In this document: positions 1-7,010 of the stretch, in pieces
Position numbering within the stretch: position 1 is the stretch's first letter
Layout: every line of letters begins with the position of its first letter
NCBI GenBank assembly: GCA_047638715.1
Contig: JBLIMK010000107.1
Location: forward strand, 1-11,243
Source of the DNA: SHLQ01 sp047638715
GTDB taxonomy: Bacteria; Actinomycetota; Acidimicrobiia; Acidimicrobiales; SHLQ01
Direction: 5' to 3'
Length of the DNA: 11,243 nt
Made by a program: the position numbers and the translations under genes
The notes under the pieces: model-generated
Databases searched by the model: none
Seen by the model: only the letters and a program-made list of their open reading frames with translations
What the model was told of the DNA's origin: nothing

Positions 1-239
1 AGACGCTCATGCACCACGTCGGCAAGGAGTCGCAGACAGCGGTGGTCGTCGATCACAAGAAGGGCCGGCGGAGCGAGTTCGAGTACATCAGCGGCCATGT
101 CGTGAAGATGGGGGCGCAGACCGGCGTACCGACTCCGTACAACAGCGCCGTCACCGACTTGGCCTGGCAGATCGACCGCGGCGAGATTGCCATGGGACCA
201 GAGAATTTCGATCGGCTGAAAGCGGCCGTTCACACATAA
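1..239 (+). CDS. Ketopantoate reductase family protein, C-terminal end (partial, 5' end outside window)
   Basis: The reading frame is open from the window edge (first full codon at 3) to TAA at 237-239, giving 78 visible residues. They match the C-terminal helical domain of the ApbA/PanE family. The signs are a Met-x-x-Asp-like approach to a substrate helix, then GRRSEFEYISGHVV, then GVPTPYNSAV, which corresponds to the family's GR-x-E-x-x-x-x-x-G and GVPTP-x-N signatures. Family members reduce 2-oxo acids with NADPH, classically 2-dehydropantoate to pantoate in coenzyme A synthesis. Many actinobacterial paralogues sit in catabolic clusters and have no proven substrate. The NADPH-binding N-terminal domain lies outside the window, so panE identity cannot be tested. 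The ATG at 9-11 is internal, not the start. An aldo/keto reductase follows 30 bases downstream on the same strand and may be co-transcribed. Confidence 0.8.
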   Translation, partial: TLMHHVGKESQTAVVVDHKKGRRSEFEYISGHVVKMGAQTGVPTPYNSAVTDLAWQIDRGEIAMGPENFDRLKAAVHT

Positions 240-269
240 GCGTCGTCAAGACGAGAGAGATGCGGCTAC

Positions 270-1193
270 ATGAGAACAGCAATGTTGGGATCGCTCGAGG
301 TGTCGGTGATCGGACTTGGGTGTAACAACTTCGGCCGGGCCCTCGATCAGGATGGAACGAATGGAGTCGTCGCCAAGTGCCTCGACGTCGGCATCAATTT
401 CTTCGATACGGCAAGCAATTACGGCGAGGCGAAGAGCGAGGGTTATTTGGCCAATGCCCTCGGTTCGCATCGCGACGAGGTGGTAATCGGTACGAAGTTT
501 GGCTTGGCAATCCCAGGGTTCGAACAATCCGGAGGTGCTCGGCCCGAGTACGTGCGTGCTGCGATAGAGCGGAGCCTCACGCAGCTCCAGACCGATCGGA
601 TCGATCTCTTCCAGCTCCACTTTCCCGACCCCGATACGCCGATAGCCGAAACACTCGGCGCAATGAACGAGCTCGTCGCAGAGGGCAAGGTCATCGAGAT
701 TGGTTGTTCGAACCTGAGCGCCGAGCAGATGACCGAAGCGGCGGTCGAGAGCCGTGGGTCAGGTGTCGCTCGTTTTGTGAGCAACCAGATCGAATACAGC
801 ATGGTGAACCGCGAGGTTGATGCCAACGGGTTAACCGACGTTGCGATGTCGCAGGATATTGCGCTCCTCCCGTATTACCCACTGGCGAGCGGACTACTCA
901 CGGGCAAGAAGCGCCCCGGGCAACCAGTGGAGGGTCGACTCAACATGGAGCGTTACCACCGGTTCCTGACCGACGAGAACTATTCGGTTGCCGACGGGCT
1001 GCGGGACTTCGCCGAACGGGTAGGTCAAGAGATGTCTGCAGTCGCACTCGCGTGGCTCTTGGCGCAACCCACCGTTCCATCGGTGACGCCTGGTGCAACC
1101 AAGCCCGAACAAGTCGTGAGCAATGCTAAGGCAGCCGACTGGATTCCGAGCGAAAGCGAGCTCGTCGAACTAACCGGACTTCTCGACTCATAA
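270..1193 (+). CDS. Aldo/keto reductase
   Basis: This 307-residue protein has the full length of a single-domain (beta/alpha)8 aldo/keto reductase. The catalytic tetrad is visible: Asp46 and Tyr51 in FFDTASNYGEAKSE, Lys76 in VVIGTKFG and His117 in LFQLHFPD. The C-terminal PGATKPEQVVSNAKA stretch (about 270-285) matches the NADP(H)-phosphate-binding segment. The family reduces aldehydes and ketones to alcohols, or the reverse, in the cytoplasm with NADPH. It most resembles the broad aryl-alcohol dehydrogenase/YghZ/pyridoxal reductase-type group, and the substrate cannot be deduced. The start at 270 is preceded by a purine-rich GAGAGAGA (253-260) that can act as a weak ribosome-binding site. 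It lies 30 bases behind the ketopantoate-reductase-family gene and converges on the broken HNH gene. No strong intrinsic terminator is visible in 1194-1262. Confidence 0.92.
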   Translation: MRTAMLGSLEVSVIGLGCNNFGRALDQDGTNGVVAKCLDVGINFFDTASNYGEAKSEGYLANALGSHRDEVVIGTKFGLAIPGFEQSGGARPEYVRAAIERSLTQLQTDRIDLFQLHFPDPDTPIAETLGAMNELVAEGKVIEIGCSNLSAEQMTEAAVESRGSGVARFVSNQIEYSMVNREVDANGLTDVAMSQDIALLPYYPLASGLLTGKKRPGQPVEGRLNMERYHRFLTDENYSVADGLRDFAERVGQEMSAVALAWLLAQPTVPSVTPGATKPEQVVSNAKAADWIPSESELVELTGLLDS

Positions 1194-1262
1194 CCGCGGA
1201 TCGCCCTAGGCGTAACACCTGTTGAGTTCCGGGCAGGCCGACGCCGGGGCGGTCGTCCCGAG

Positions 1263-2552
1263 TCATTCGTGCCGCACCTTGTGTTGATGGAACCTCGCTG
1301 ACGGCGGTTCGGCTTGTGCCCGACGCCTTGCAGGTGGGGTCTCATCGGCCGTGGCTGGCCGGAGTTTCCAACGACGTCGAGAGTCTCGATAGAGGGTTTG
1401 TTGGAGGTCGTGGATGAAGTGGTGGCAATCGCTGCACACCAGTGCCATATCCTCGATGTTCGTTTCGCCTTTTTGTGGAGCGTTCCACGGGATGAGGTGG
1501 TGAGCTTCGCACTCCGACACCTCTGCCCGACACAGGACGCAGCCTTTGTCGCGGGCGATCAGCCCTCGGATCTGTGCTCGTGTGGCATAACGATGCTGTC
1601 TGCCGTGGTGCAGGACTTCGCCGTGTTTGTCGAACACCGTGCTGGCGGTAGTGCCCGCGCACATGTGTCGGGCCAGTACGACCGCTGGGACGAGGCTGCC
1701 GTTTGCGAAGGTGGCGTTGTGTTTCCCAGCGAGGAAGTCGTCGAGCTGAATCCACATGTGCAATGTGGCGCTCGGTGGCGTCGTGCACGGATTCGACACG
1801 GCGGACGAATCCCGGATGAGTGTTTGGTGTGCAGCGTCGAAGAGTCGTTGAGCGCGGGAACGGGGGTGCTTGTTCGCCGGAAGGTCGCGGCCTCCGTCCT
1901 TTTTCCACAGCTTCTTGGCCCTGGCCTTGAGCGCATCCCACATCTCGGTTATCGACTCGTCGTCGCCCTTGAGAAGGATGGCCGAGCAGCCGTCCTTCGT
2001 CTCGAACTTCCACACATCGCGCATTCGGCGCTGGCGGGCGCGACGCCTAGCGGCGGCGCCGTCGTCGTCGGGGTGGTTGTGTTCGTCGATCCATTTCTTG
2101 GCAATGTCCCGGGCTTCATCGGGCGGGGAGTCTTTGATGTTGTCGATGAGGGTTTGGTCGCGTGCGGCGTCGCCTTACGTTTTGGCCGCGGCATCGGCGA
2201 TGGCGTCCACTTGGTCGGTTCCCAGTTCGCCCGATGAAAGGTCGTCGGCGAGATCGGGGTTCTCGCCCACGGCGGCGCCTCGTTTTGCTCGGCGCTTAGC
2301 ATCGGCTTTGGTTGTCTTTCGGCCGCGACCAGCCAAGTCTTCATTGGAGCGATCCGATGCGCCTGCTGCCTTGTTGCGGGCGAGCAATTCGGCTTCCAAG
2401 GCAAAGAACCGAGCTTGGTATCGAGCGGTTCGGGTTACTGCTTCCTCGAGCGGCAACGTGCGGAGGACGTCGACCACGAGCCCGACGGTGTCGTCGATGT
2501 CGTCGGGTGCCTGCGAGCGGGTGTCGAAGGAAAGAGTGTCGTGCAACGCCAT
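1263..2552 (-). pseudogene. DUF222/HNH endonuclease gene interrupted by an in-frame TAA
   Basis: On the - strand, one frame runs from ATG at 2552 to TGA at 1263-1265 and is broken only by TAA at 2177-2175 (codon 126). Read through that codon, it encodes about 428 residues, normal for actinobacterial DUF222 (13E12-type) HNH proteins. The N-terminal part (codons 1-125) is helical and charged and resembles DUF222. The C-terminal part, from the first downstream ATG (2024), holds a complete HNH domain at about 1410-1541. Its residues are Cys162-x2-Cys165, His175-His176, Asn189, Cys197-x2-Cys200 and His201/His205, numbered from that ATG. Intact relatives are presumed nucleases, often present in many copies per genome, and their role is mostly unproven. 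A nonsense mutation or a sequencing error explains the TAA. Two separate polypeptides from reinitiation at 2024 cannot be excluded. No clear Shine-Dalgarno precedes 2552. Confidence 0.8.
1410..1541 (-). other. HNH nuclease domain within the broken DUF222/HNH gene
   Basis: This segment encodes the zinc-ribbon HNH core: a CxxC knuckle (CVLC), the HH of EAHHLIPW, the central Asn of the TNIEDMALVC stretch, a second CxxC (CSDC) followed by HHFIH. All metal-binding and catalytic positions of the family are present. The domain is therefore intact, although the gene upstream carries a stop codon. Confidence 0.85.
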
Positions 2553-2606
2553 GAATGGAACATAGTTCGAGGGTGTGACACTCTGATTTCGGCTGTTGGT
2601 CTGCAG

Positions 2607-3446
2607 CTAGAAAGGGGCTTCTTCGCCCGCGATCGTGATGCGGTGCATGCGCCGGCGATGGCCGTGATAGTCGTCGATCGCGTAGTGCTGGACGCATCGG
2701 TTGTCCCAGATGCCGACCGTGCCTTCACTCCACTGGAACCGGCAGGTGAACTCTTGGCGGCTGCCGTGCTGATACAGGTACGTGAGGAGCGGAGCGCTTT
2801 CCTCTTCGCTCAGTCCTTCGATGCCAACCGAATGTGCGCCGACGTTGAGGGCTTTTCGCCCGCTGTCTGGATGTGTCCGTATCAGCGGGTGATACCCCTG
2901 TACCTGCACCTCGCCTGGATCCTTTTCCTTCATCCCGCTGAGCTCGGTAAATCGCGGCACTTTCTGGTTGCCGACGTTGAGGACCCGGAGTGGAGCTAAC
3001 AGCGCCTTCATGCCATCGGACAACGCGTCGTACGCGCGGAACATGCTCGCATAACCCGTGTCCCCGCCCGCCGGCGGGAGTTCGAGCGCATACAACATGG
3101 TCGCCTTCGGAGGTATGGCGATGAAGCTCGAGTCGGTGTGCCATTGGTTGCCGAAGGCGTAGGTGTCGCCTGGTTCTTTCAACACCTGCAGGATTTCAGG
3201 ATGACCGGGAAGGCCTTCCATGTAGGGATACAACATGATGTCGCCCCAACGCTCAGCGAAGGCGATGTACGCCTGCTCGTCGAGGGTCTGATCACGGAAG
3301 AAGACGACCTGATGGGCTACGAACGCTCGATAGATCTCCTCGAAGATGTCATCGGAGATGTTTCCGAGCTCGACTCCGGATAACTCGGCGCCGAGCGATC
3401 CGGAAACTGGTTGAACCTCGAGATGCCGATACGAGTCCGTCGTCAT
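2607..3446 (-). CDS. TauD/TfdA-family Fe(II)/2-oxoglutarate-dependent dioxygenase
   Basis: The 279-residue protein has the length and motif order of the TauD/TfdA family. The iron-binding facial triad is His103 and Asp105 in WHTDSSF plus His254 in CVQHYAIDD. Arg265 and Arg269 in the C-terminal RRRMHRITI segment match the 2-oxoglutarate-binding arginines, and Thr130 in GGDTGYASM matches a conserved position. Such enzymes couple decarboxylation of 2-oxoglutarate to hydroxylation of a substrate, for example taurine, alkyl sulfates or aryloxyacetates. Substrate-determining residues differ too much to call this TauD itself. The start is supported by AAGGAGG at 3457-3451. The gene lies 19 bases downstream of the D-2-hydroxyacid dehydrogenase gene on the same strand, so the two are probably co-transcribed. 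The product could supply or consume an oxidised intermediate for that dehydrogenase, which is inference. Confidence 0.93.
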   Translation of the reverse strand: MTTDSYRHLEVQPVSGSLGAELSGVELGNISDDIFEEIYRAFVAHQVVFFRDQTLDEQAYIAFAERWGDIMLYPYMEGLPGHPEILQVLKEPGDTYAFGNQWHTDSSFIAIPPKATMLYALELPPAGGDTGYASMFRAYDALSDGMKALLAPLRVLNVGNQKVPRFTELSGMKEKDPGEVQVQGYHPLIRTHPDSGRKALNVGAHSVGIEGLSEEESAPLLTYLYQHGSRQEFTCRFQWSEGTVGIWDNRCVQHYAIDDYHGHRRRMHRITIAGEEAPF

Positions 3447-3450
3447 TGGT

Positions 3451-3457
3451 CCTCCTT
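3451..3457 (-). promoter_or_regulatory. Strong Shine-Dalgarno for the dioxygenase gene
   Basis: The - strand reads AAGGAGG, then four bases, then ATG at 3446. The match to the 16S anti-Shine-Dalgarno is full but the spacing is short. It fixes the dioxygenase start and lies in the 19-base gap after the dehydrogenase stop codon. Confidence 0.75.
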
Positions 3458-3465
3458 CACGTGCG

Positions 3466-4491
3466 TTAGCCGATCACCTCGTCGTTGCGGGCTGCGCCTC
3501 CATAGACCTCCGGGTTGAGAATGTCGAACGGCTTCTTGCCGTTCAAGAATCGTTCGACGTTGTTCACCGTCCGCATCGCCATTTCATCTCTTGTCTCGCG
3601 CGCTGCGGACCCCATGTGTGGCGTGAGTACGACATTTGGTAGGTCGTAGAAGCCAGCGAGCGGTCCGGGGTTCGGCTCGGGAACCTCGGTCGTGTAAACG
3701 TCGAGTCCAGCACCGAAGATCCGGCCCTCTTGCAGGGCCTTCAGCAAGGCAGCCTCGTCGAGGATTGGTCCGCGCGACGTGTTGATCACGATCGCTGTCG
3801 GCTTCATAAGCGAGATGAGTTCCTCGCCGATGAGGCCCTTTGTGTCGGCTGTGAGCGCCGGACAGAGCATGACGAAGTCCGACTCCATGCAGAGGTCCTC
3901 GAGCGAGCGGTATTCGGCATTGCCGAGCACAAATTCTTGGGAGGGGCTGAGCCGACTCCGCTGGTGGTAGATGATGTCCATCTCGCATGCGGCTGCACGT
4001 TTCGCGACGTGGGAGCCAATCGTGCCCATCCCGACGATGCCCAGCGTTTTGCCGTAGAGCCGAGACCCGAGGAACGCCGTCGATTGGTTCTGGGTCCACT
4101 TACCGTCGCGGAGGAACTGGCCCGCTTCCTGGAGCCTCCAGGCGGTCGTGAGGAGCATCGCGAAGGTGAACTCCGCAGCCGTCTTGCTGACGAAGTTCGG
4201 CAGGCCCGACACGGGGATGCCGCGTGCGGTGCAGGCCGCCTGATCGACGAACGTTGCCTTCATGTGCATGGCCGCGACGAACTTCAGTTCCTTGGCTGCG
4301 GCGATCACGTCGGCATCGAATTCGACCTCGCCCAACGCATACATAATGTCGACGTCGGAGACGGCAGCGATGATCTCCTCCTTGGGCATAGGGCCGTCGG
4401 TCCCGGGCCATATGGTCACGTCGCCGAGTTGATGGAGCTTCTCGGTGGCGATGTCTGAGATTGCCTGTGGGACGAAGATTTTGGGAGTCAT
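3466..4491 (-). CDS. D-isomer-specific 2-hydroxyacid dehydrogenase
   Basis: Starting at ATG 4491, the protein has 341 residues, normal for NAD(P)-dependent D-2-hydroxyacid dehydrogenases (glyoxylate/hydroxypyruvate reductase, phosphoglycerate dehydrogenase and relatives). The dinucleotide motif GMGTIG is at 154-159. The catalytic triad is Arg240 in NTSRGPILDE, Glu269 in DVYTTEVPEP and His292 in LTPHMGSAA. The end of beta-strand 2 reads IIYHQRSR, basic and without the Asp usual in NAD-preferring members, which hints at NADP(H) use. The enzyme interconverts a D-2-hydroxy acid and a 2-oxo acid in the cytoplasm. There is no C-terminal ACT domain, so a regulated serine-pathway SerA is unlikely. 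The frame stays open upstream to GTG codons at 4584 and 4554, the latter behind AAGGA, but those 31 residues do not look like the family, so 4491 is preferred. No Shine-Dalgarno precedes 4491, so the transcript might be leaderless. Confidence 0.9.
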   Translation of the reverse strand: MTPKIFVPQAISDIATEKLHQLGDVTIWPGTDGPMPKEEIIAAVSDVDIMYALGEVEFDADVIAAAKELKFVAAMHMKATFVDQAACTARGIPVSGLPNFVSKTAAEFTFAMLLTTAWRLQEAGQFLRDGKWTQNQSTAFLGSRLYGKTLGIVGMGTIGSHVAKRAAACEMDIIYHQRSRLSPSQEFVLGNAEYRSLEDLCMESDFVMLCPALTADTKGLIGEELISLMKPTAIVINTSRGPILDEAALLKALQEGRIFGAGLDVYTTEVPEPNPGPLAGFYDLPNVVLTPHMGSAARETRDEMAMRTVNNVERFLNGKKPFDILNPEVYGGAARNDEVIG

Positions 4492-4676
4492 ATATTTTGT
4501 ACGATCTGCAGATGTGTGATCGAGACCATACGCATATTGGAGAGGCAACGCCACAAGTTCCTTCGAATTCGAACCCCGATCCACTACGCTTGCGGCTCTA
4601 GGGTCAGCTTCCCAACGCAGTCATCGGTCCACCCGATTGGCGAGGTGGGCGAGGCCATCGGAATGGTGATCCAAGC
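4492..4676. promoter_or_regulatory. Divergent intergenic region with two perfect palindromes
   Basis: These 185 bases separate the divergent dehydrogenase (- strand) and MFS exporter (+ strand), so promoters for both should lie here. Two perfect inverted repeats are visible: ATCTGCAGAT at 4504-4513 and TTCGAATTCGAA at 4562-4573. Either could be an operator. No convincing -35/-10 pair was found in either direction. Before the MFS ATG only a weak GGTGAT (4665-4670) could serve as a ribosome-binding site. The region is inferred to be regulatory from its position. Confidence 0.45.
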
Positions 4677-5957
4677 ATGAGTCGACTTCGTCGTCTCGGT
4701 CGTTTGGCCGTGGTCGACGTCTCCCCGTTACAACAGGTACCTGGCTACCGCTGGTTGTTCGGTGGCATGCTGCTCGCCCAATCGGGGCGTCAGCTCACCG
4801 TCGTCGCGGTCCCGATTCAGATATTTCTTCTCACCGGCTCAACCCTCGCGGTCGGCCTTCTCGGGCTCGCTCAGCTCGTCCCGTTGTTGCTCGTCTCGCT
4901 CGTGGGCGGCGCCCTTGCCGATGCGGTCGACCGCCGCCTCCTGCTCGTCGCCTCCGAGGTCGTGCACACGCTCACCGGGCTCGGCCTGTTGTGGAACTCG
5001 CTCACCGACGACCCGATGTTGTGGCCGCTCTATCTCCTGAGCGGCATCAGCGCTGGGATAATGGCGGTCCACAATCCTGCGAAACAAGCGCTCGTGCCCG
5101 GACTCGTCGGGCGAGCCCTATTCCCTGCAGCCCTCGCCTTGAATCAGACGCAGACGAACCTCGCGAAGACGGCGGTGCCTGCGGTGGGTGGGCTCCTGAT
5201 CGCCTTCGCCGGTCTCCCTACCGCCTATGTGATCCAAACCATCGCGTTCGTGCTGAGCGCAGGGTGCTTCACCCGAATCACTCACTTCAAGATCGAAGGT
5301 GGAGGAAGAACCTTCTCCCTCAACTCCATTCGCGAAGGTTTCACGTTCTTGAAATCGCGGCGGTTGATCCAGGCGGCGATGCTGATGGACCTGGGCGCAA
5401 TGGTGTTCGGCATGCCCTCCGCGCTCTTCCCAGCATTCGGCACAGAGGTGTTGGGTGGCGACGAATTCACCGTCGGGCTGCTGTTCGCTGCTCCGGGCGC
5501 AGGTGCGATGCTCGCTGCGTTCACGTCGGGCTGGGTTCCACGGGTTCGCCGACAAGGACGTGCGGTCGCCATTGCGGTGGCCTGCTGGGGCTCTGGGATT
5601 GCCGTGTTCGGCCTCAGCCGGTCGTTGTGGCTCGCACTCGGCATGCTCGCCTTCGCAGGCGCTGCTGACGTCGTCTCCGCGATCTTTCGACAGTCGATCA
5701 TTCAGCTCTCGGTTCCAGACGCGCTTCGGGGCCGCCTGGCATCGATCCACACGATCGCATCGGGCGGGGGTCCGAGGCTCGGCGATCTCGAGGCAGGCGT
5801 GGTGGCAGAGGTGACGTCGGTTCGATTCTCCGTCGTATCTGGCGGTGCGGCTTGCGCGTTGGCGGCGCTTGCAATCTCGCGGTGGTCGCCGCGGTTCTAC
5901 AACTATGAGTACCGGCCCGACGCCGACGTCGAAGAAGCAGCGGAGGCGGCCCTATGA
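4677..5957 (+). CDS. MFS transporter, MFS_3/EntS-like family
   Basis: The 426-residue protein has the 12-helix pattern of a major facilitator. Its N-terminus VDVSPLQQVPGYRWLFGG and the following segment with QLVPLLLVSLVGGALADAVD fit the MFS_3 (PF05977) group, which includes the enterobactin exporter EntS and many uncharacterised actinobacterial members. Motif A is present as GALADAVDRRLLL (about 78-90) after helix 2. The late GDLEAGVVAEVTSVRFSVVS stretch is also typical. Members are inner-membrane proton-coupled transporters, mostly exporters, so efflux of a metabolite or toxic compound is the likely role. The substrate is unknown. The stop TGA overlaps the ATG of the EamA transporter (ATGA, 5954-5957), so the two are probably translated together. 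The Shine-Dalgarno is weak. The protein is full length with no visible break. Confidence 0.88.
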   Translation: MSRLRRLGRLAVVDVSPLQQVPGYRWLFGGMLLAQSGRQLTVVAVPIQIFLLTGSTLAVGLLGLAQLVPLLLVSLVGGALADAVDRRLLLVASEVVHTLTGLGLLWNSLTDDPMLWPLYLLSGISAGIMAVHNPAKQALVPGLVGRALFPAALALNQTQTNLAKTAVPAVGGLLIAFAGLPTAYVIQTIAFVLSAGCFTRITHFKIEGGGRTFSLNSIREGFTFLKSRRLIQAAMLMDLGAMVFGMPSALFPAFGTEVLGGDEFTVGLLFAAPGAGAMLAAFTSGWVPRVRRQGRAVAIAVACWGSGIAVFGLSRSLWLALGMLAFAGAADVVSAIFRQSIIQLSVPDALRGRLASIHTIASGGGPRLGDLEAGVVAEVTSVRFSVVSGGAACALAALAISRWSPRFYNYEYRPDADVEEAAEAAL

Positions 5958-6970
5958 GCGGGCCAGGCCGGGGAGTGTTCTGGGAGGTCGGCGACCGGCA
6001 CGATTCGCCTCGAGAGCTAACGCGGCTGACGTTGTATCTCCTGCTCGGTATGGCGGTCCTGATCCTCGGGTCGAACTGGCCGGTCATGGTCACCGCGTTG
6101 AAGTCGGTGACCCCTATCTGGCATGCGACGATCCGAATTGCGGGCGCTGCGGTTGCGATGTTTGCGATCGCGTTCCTGACCGGAAACTTGGTCGTTCCGC
6201 CGAAGCGAGATGTGCCGCTGATCTTGTCGACCGCGATCGTTCGGCTCGCCGGGGTCATGGTGCTCGTCTTCATCGCGCTCACGTTGGTGCCTGCCGGGCG
6301 CGCCTCCGTGCTCGTGTGGACGAGCGCACTGTGGACGGTGCCGATAGCGGCGATGTTCTTGGGCGACAAGATGACGAAGCAGCGGTGGACAGGGCTCCTT
6401 ATTGGACTCCTGGGCGTGTTCGTAATCTCCGAGCTCTGGAACAACAACTGGAACGACGGCGATGTTGTTGTCGGGACAGGTCTGCTCCTCGCCGCTGCGT
6501 TGTGCAATGCGTCGACGTCGGTGCATATTCGACGTCATCGCTGGAGCATCGATCCGCTTCAGGCCATGCCGTGGCAACTGCTCATTGCACTCGTGCCCGT
6601 CAGCGCTCTTGCGTTGATCGTCGACGGACCGCCCGACTTTGACCTGACGTGGCAACTCGCCACGAACTTTGCGTATCAATCGGTCGTCGCGAGCGGTCTT
6701 GCCTTCTGGGCGCAGATGATCGTCCTTCGCAGGCTGTCCCCGGTTTCGGTCAACCTCACCATGATGGGGGTGCCTGTCGTTGGGGTCATCTCATCGGCGC
6801 TCGTGCTCGATGAGGGCGTGAGTGCCCCGTTGGCAATCGGGATGGCGCTCGTGCTCACGGGCGTCGCTGTGAACCTTCTGTGGGATCCACCGAGCCGTAG
6901 GACGGAACCAGCCGTGGGCGAGACGATCGACTTCAGCGCGCCCAAAGTTCGAGAAGCACAAGCCAAGTAA
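5954..6970 (+). CDS. EamA-family (drug/metabolite transporter) membrane protein
   Basis: The 338-residue protein contains about ten hydrophobic segments in two tandem EamA repeats (about 27-160 and 172-312), with a hydrophilic tail of about 25 residues. Conserved features are a first-repeat N-terminus with GSNWPVMVTAL, the end of each repeat with a glycine-rich helix preceded by acidic and basic residues (FLGDKMTKQRWTGLLIGLLG; LVLDEGVSAPLAIGMALVL), and a second-repeat LSPVSVNLTMMGVPVVGV. The family exports amino acids, nucleosides, sugars or drugs across the cytoplasmic membrane. The substrate here is unknown. The start at 5954 overlaps the MFS stop and is supported by GGAGG at 5942-5946 with 7-base spacing, so translation is coupled. 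A 40-base gap separates it from the enolase-superfamily gene, consistent with a continued operon. Confidence 0.88.
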   Translation: MSGPGRGVFWEVGDRHDSPRELTRLTLYLLLGMAVLILGSNWPVMVTALKSVTPIWHATIRIAGAAVAMFAIAFLTGNLVVPPKRDVPLILSTAIVRLAGVMVLVFIALTLVPAGRASVLVWTSALWTVPIAAMFLGDKMTKQRWTGLLIGLLGVFVISELWNNNWNDGDVVVGTGLLLAAALCNASTSVHIRRHRWSIDPLQAMPWQLLIALVPVSALALIVDGPPDFDLTWQLATNFAYQSVVASGLAFWAQMIVLRRLSPVSVNLTMMGVPVVGVISSALVLDEGVSAPLAIGMALVLTGVAVNLLWDPPSRRTEPAVGETIDFSAPKVREAQAK

Positions 6971-7010
6971 AATCGATGACAGCAGTCGACATCTGCAAGG
7001 AGAACCCGAA

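Noticed and set aside
1194..1262. Possible terminator between the convergent aldo/keto reductase and HNH genes
   Set aside because: Only short imperfect GC-rich pairings are visible and no T-run follows on either strand.
1314..2237. Long + strand open frame of 307 codons opposite the HNH gene
   Set aside because: It lies antisense to a recognisable DUF222/HNH coding frame. Its translation is rich in Val, Gly and Arg with no family motifs, as expected of a shadow frame in GC-rich DNA.
1949..2404. Possible frameshift in the HNH gene, suggested by an overlapping - strand frame at 1949-2404
   Set aside because: The two HNH-like segments (2175-2552 and 1263-2024) are in the same frame and join with family-like sequence across the gap. 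The break is a stop codon, not a frameshift, and the overlapping frame is Thr/Pro-rich noise.
3730..4458. + strand open frame of 242 codons opposite the D-2-hydroxyacid dehydrogenase
   Set aside because: The opposite strand carries a complete dehydrogenase with all catalytic motifs. This frame has a shadow-like composition and no recognisable domain.
4492..4584. N-terminal extension of the D-2-hydroxyacid dehydrogenase to GTG 4584
   Set aside because: The extra 31 residues have no similarity to the family N-terminus, which begins naturally at MTPKIFVPQ, and no Shine-Dalgarno precedes 4584. GTG 4554 behind AAGGA remains a weak alternative.
5698..6507. - strand open frame of 269 codons across the MFS/EamA junction
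   Set aside because: It covers parts of two clear membrane-protein genes on the other strand and is full of Arg, Ser and Pro, typical of antisense translation.
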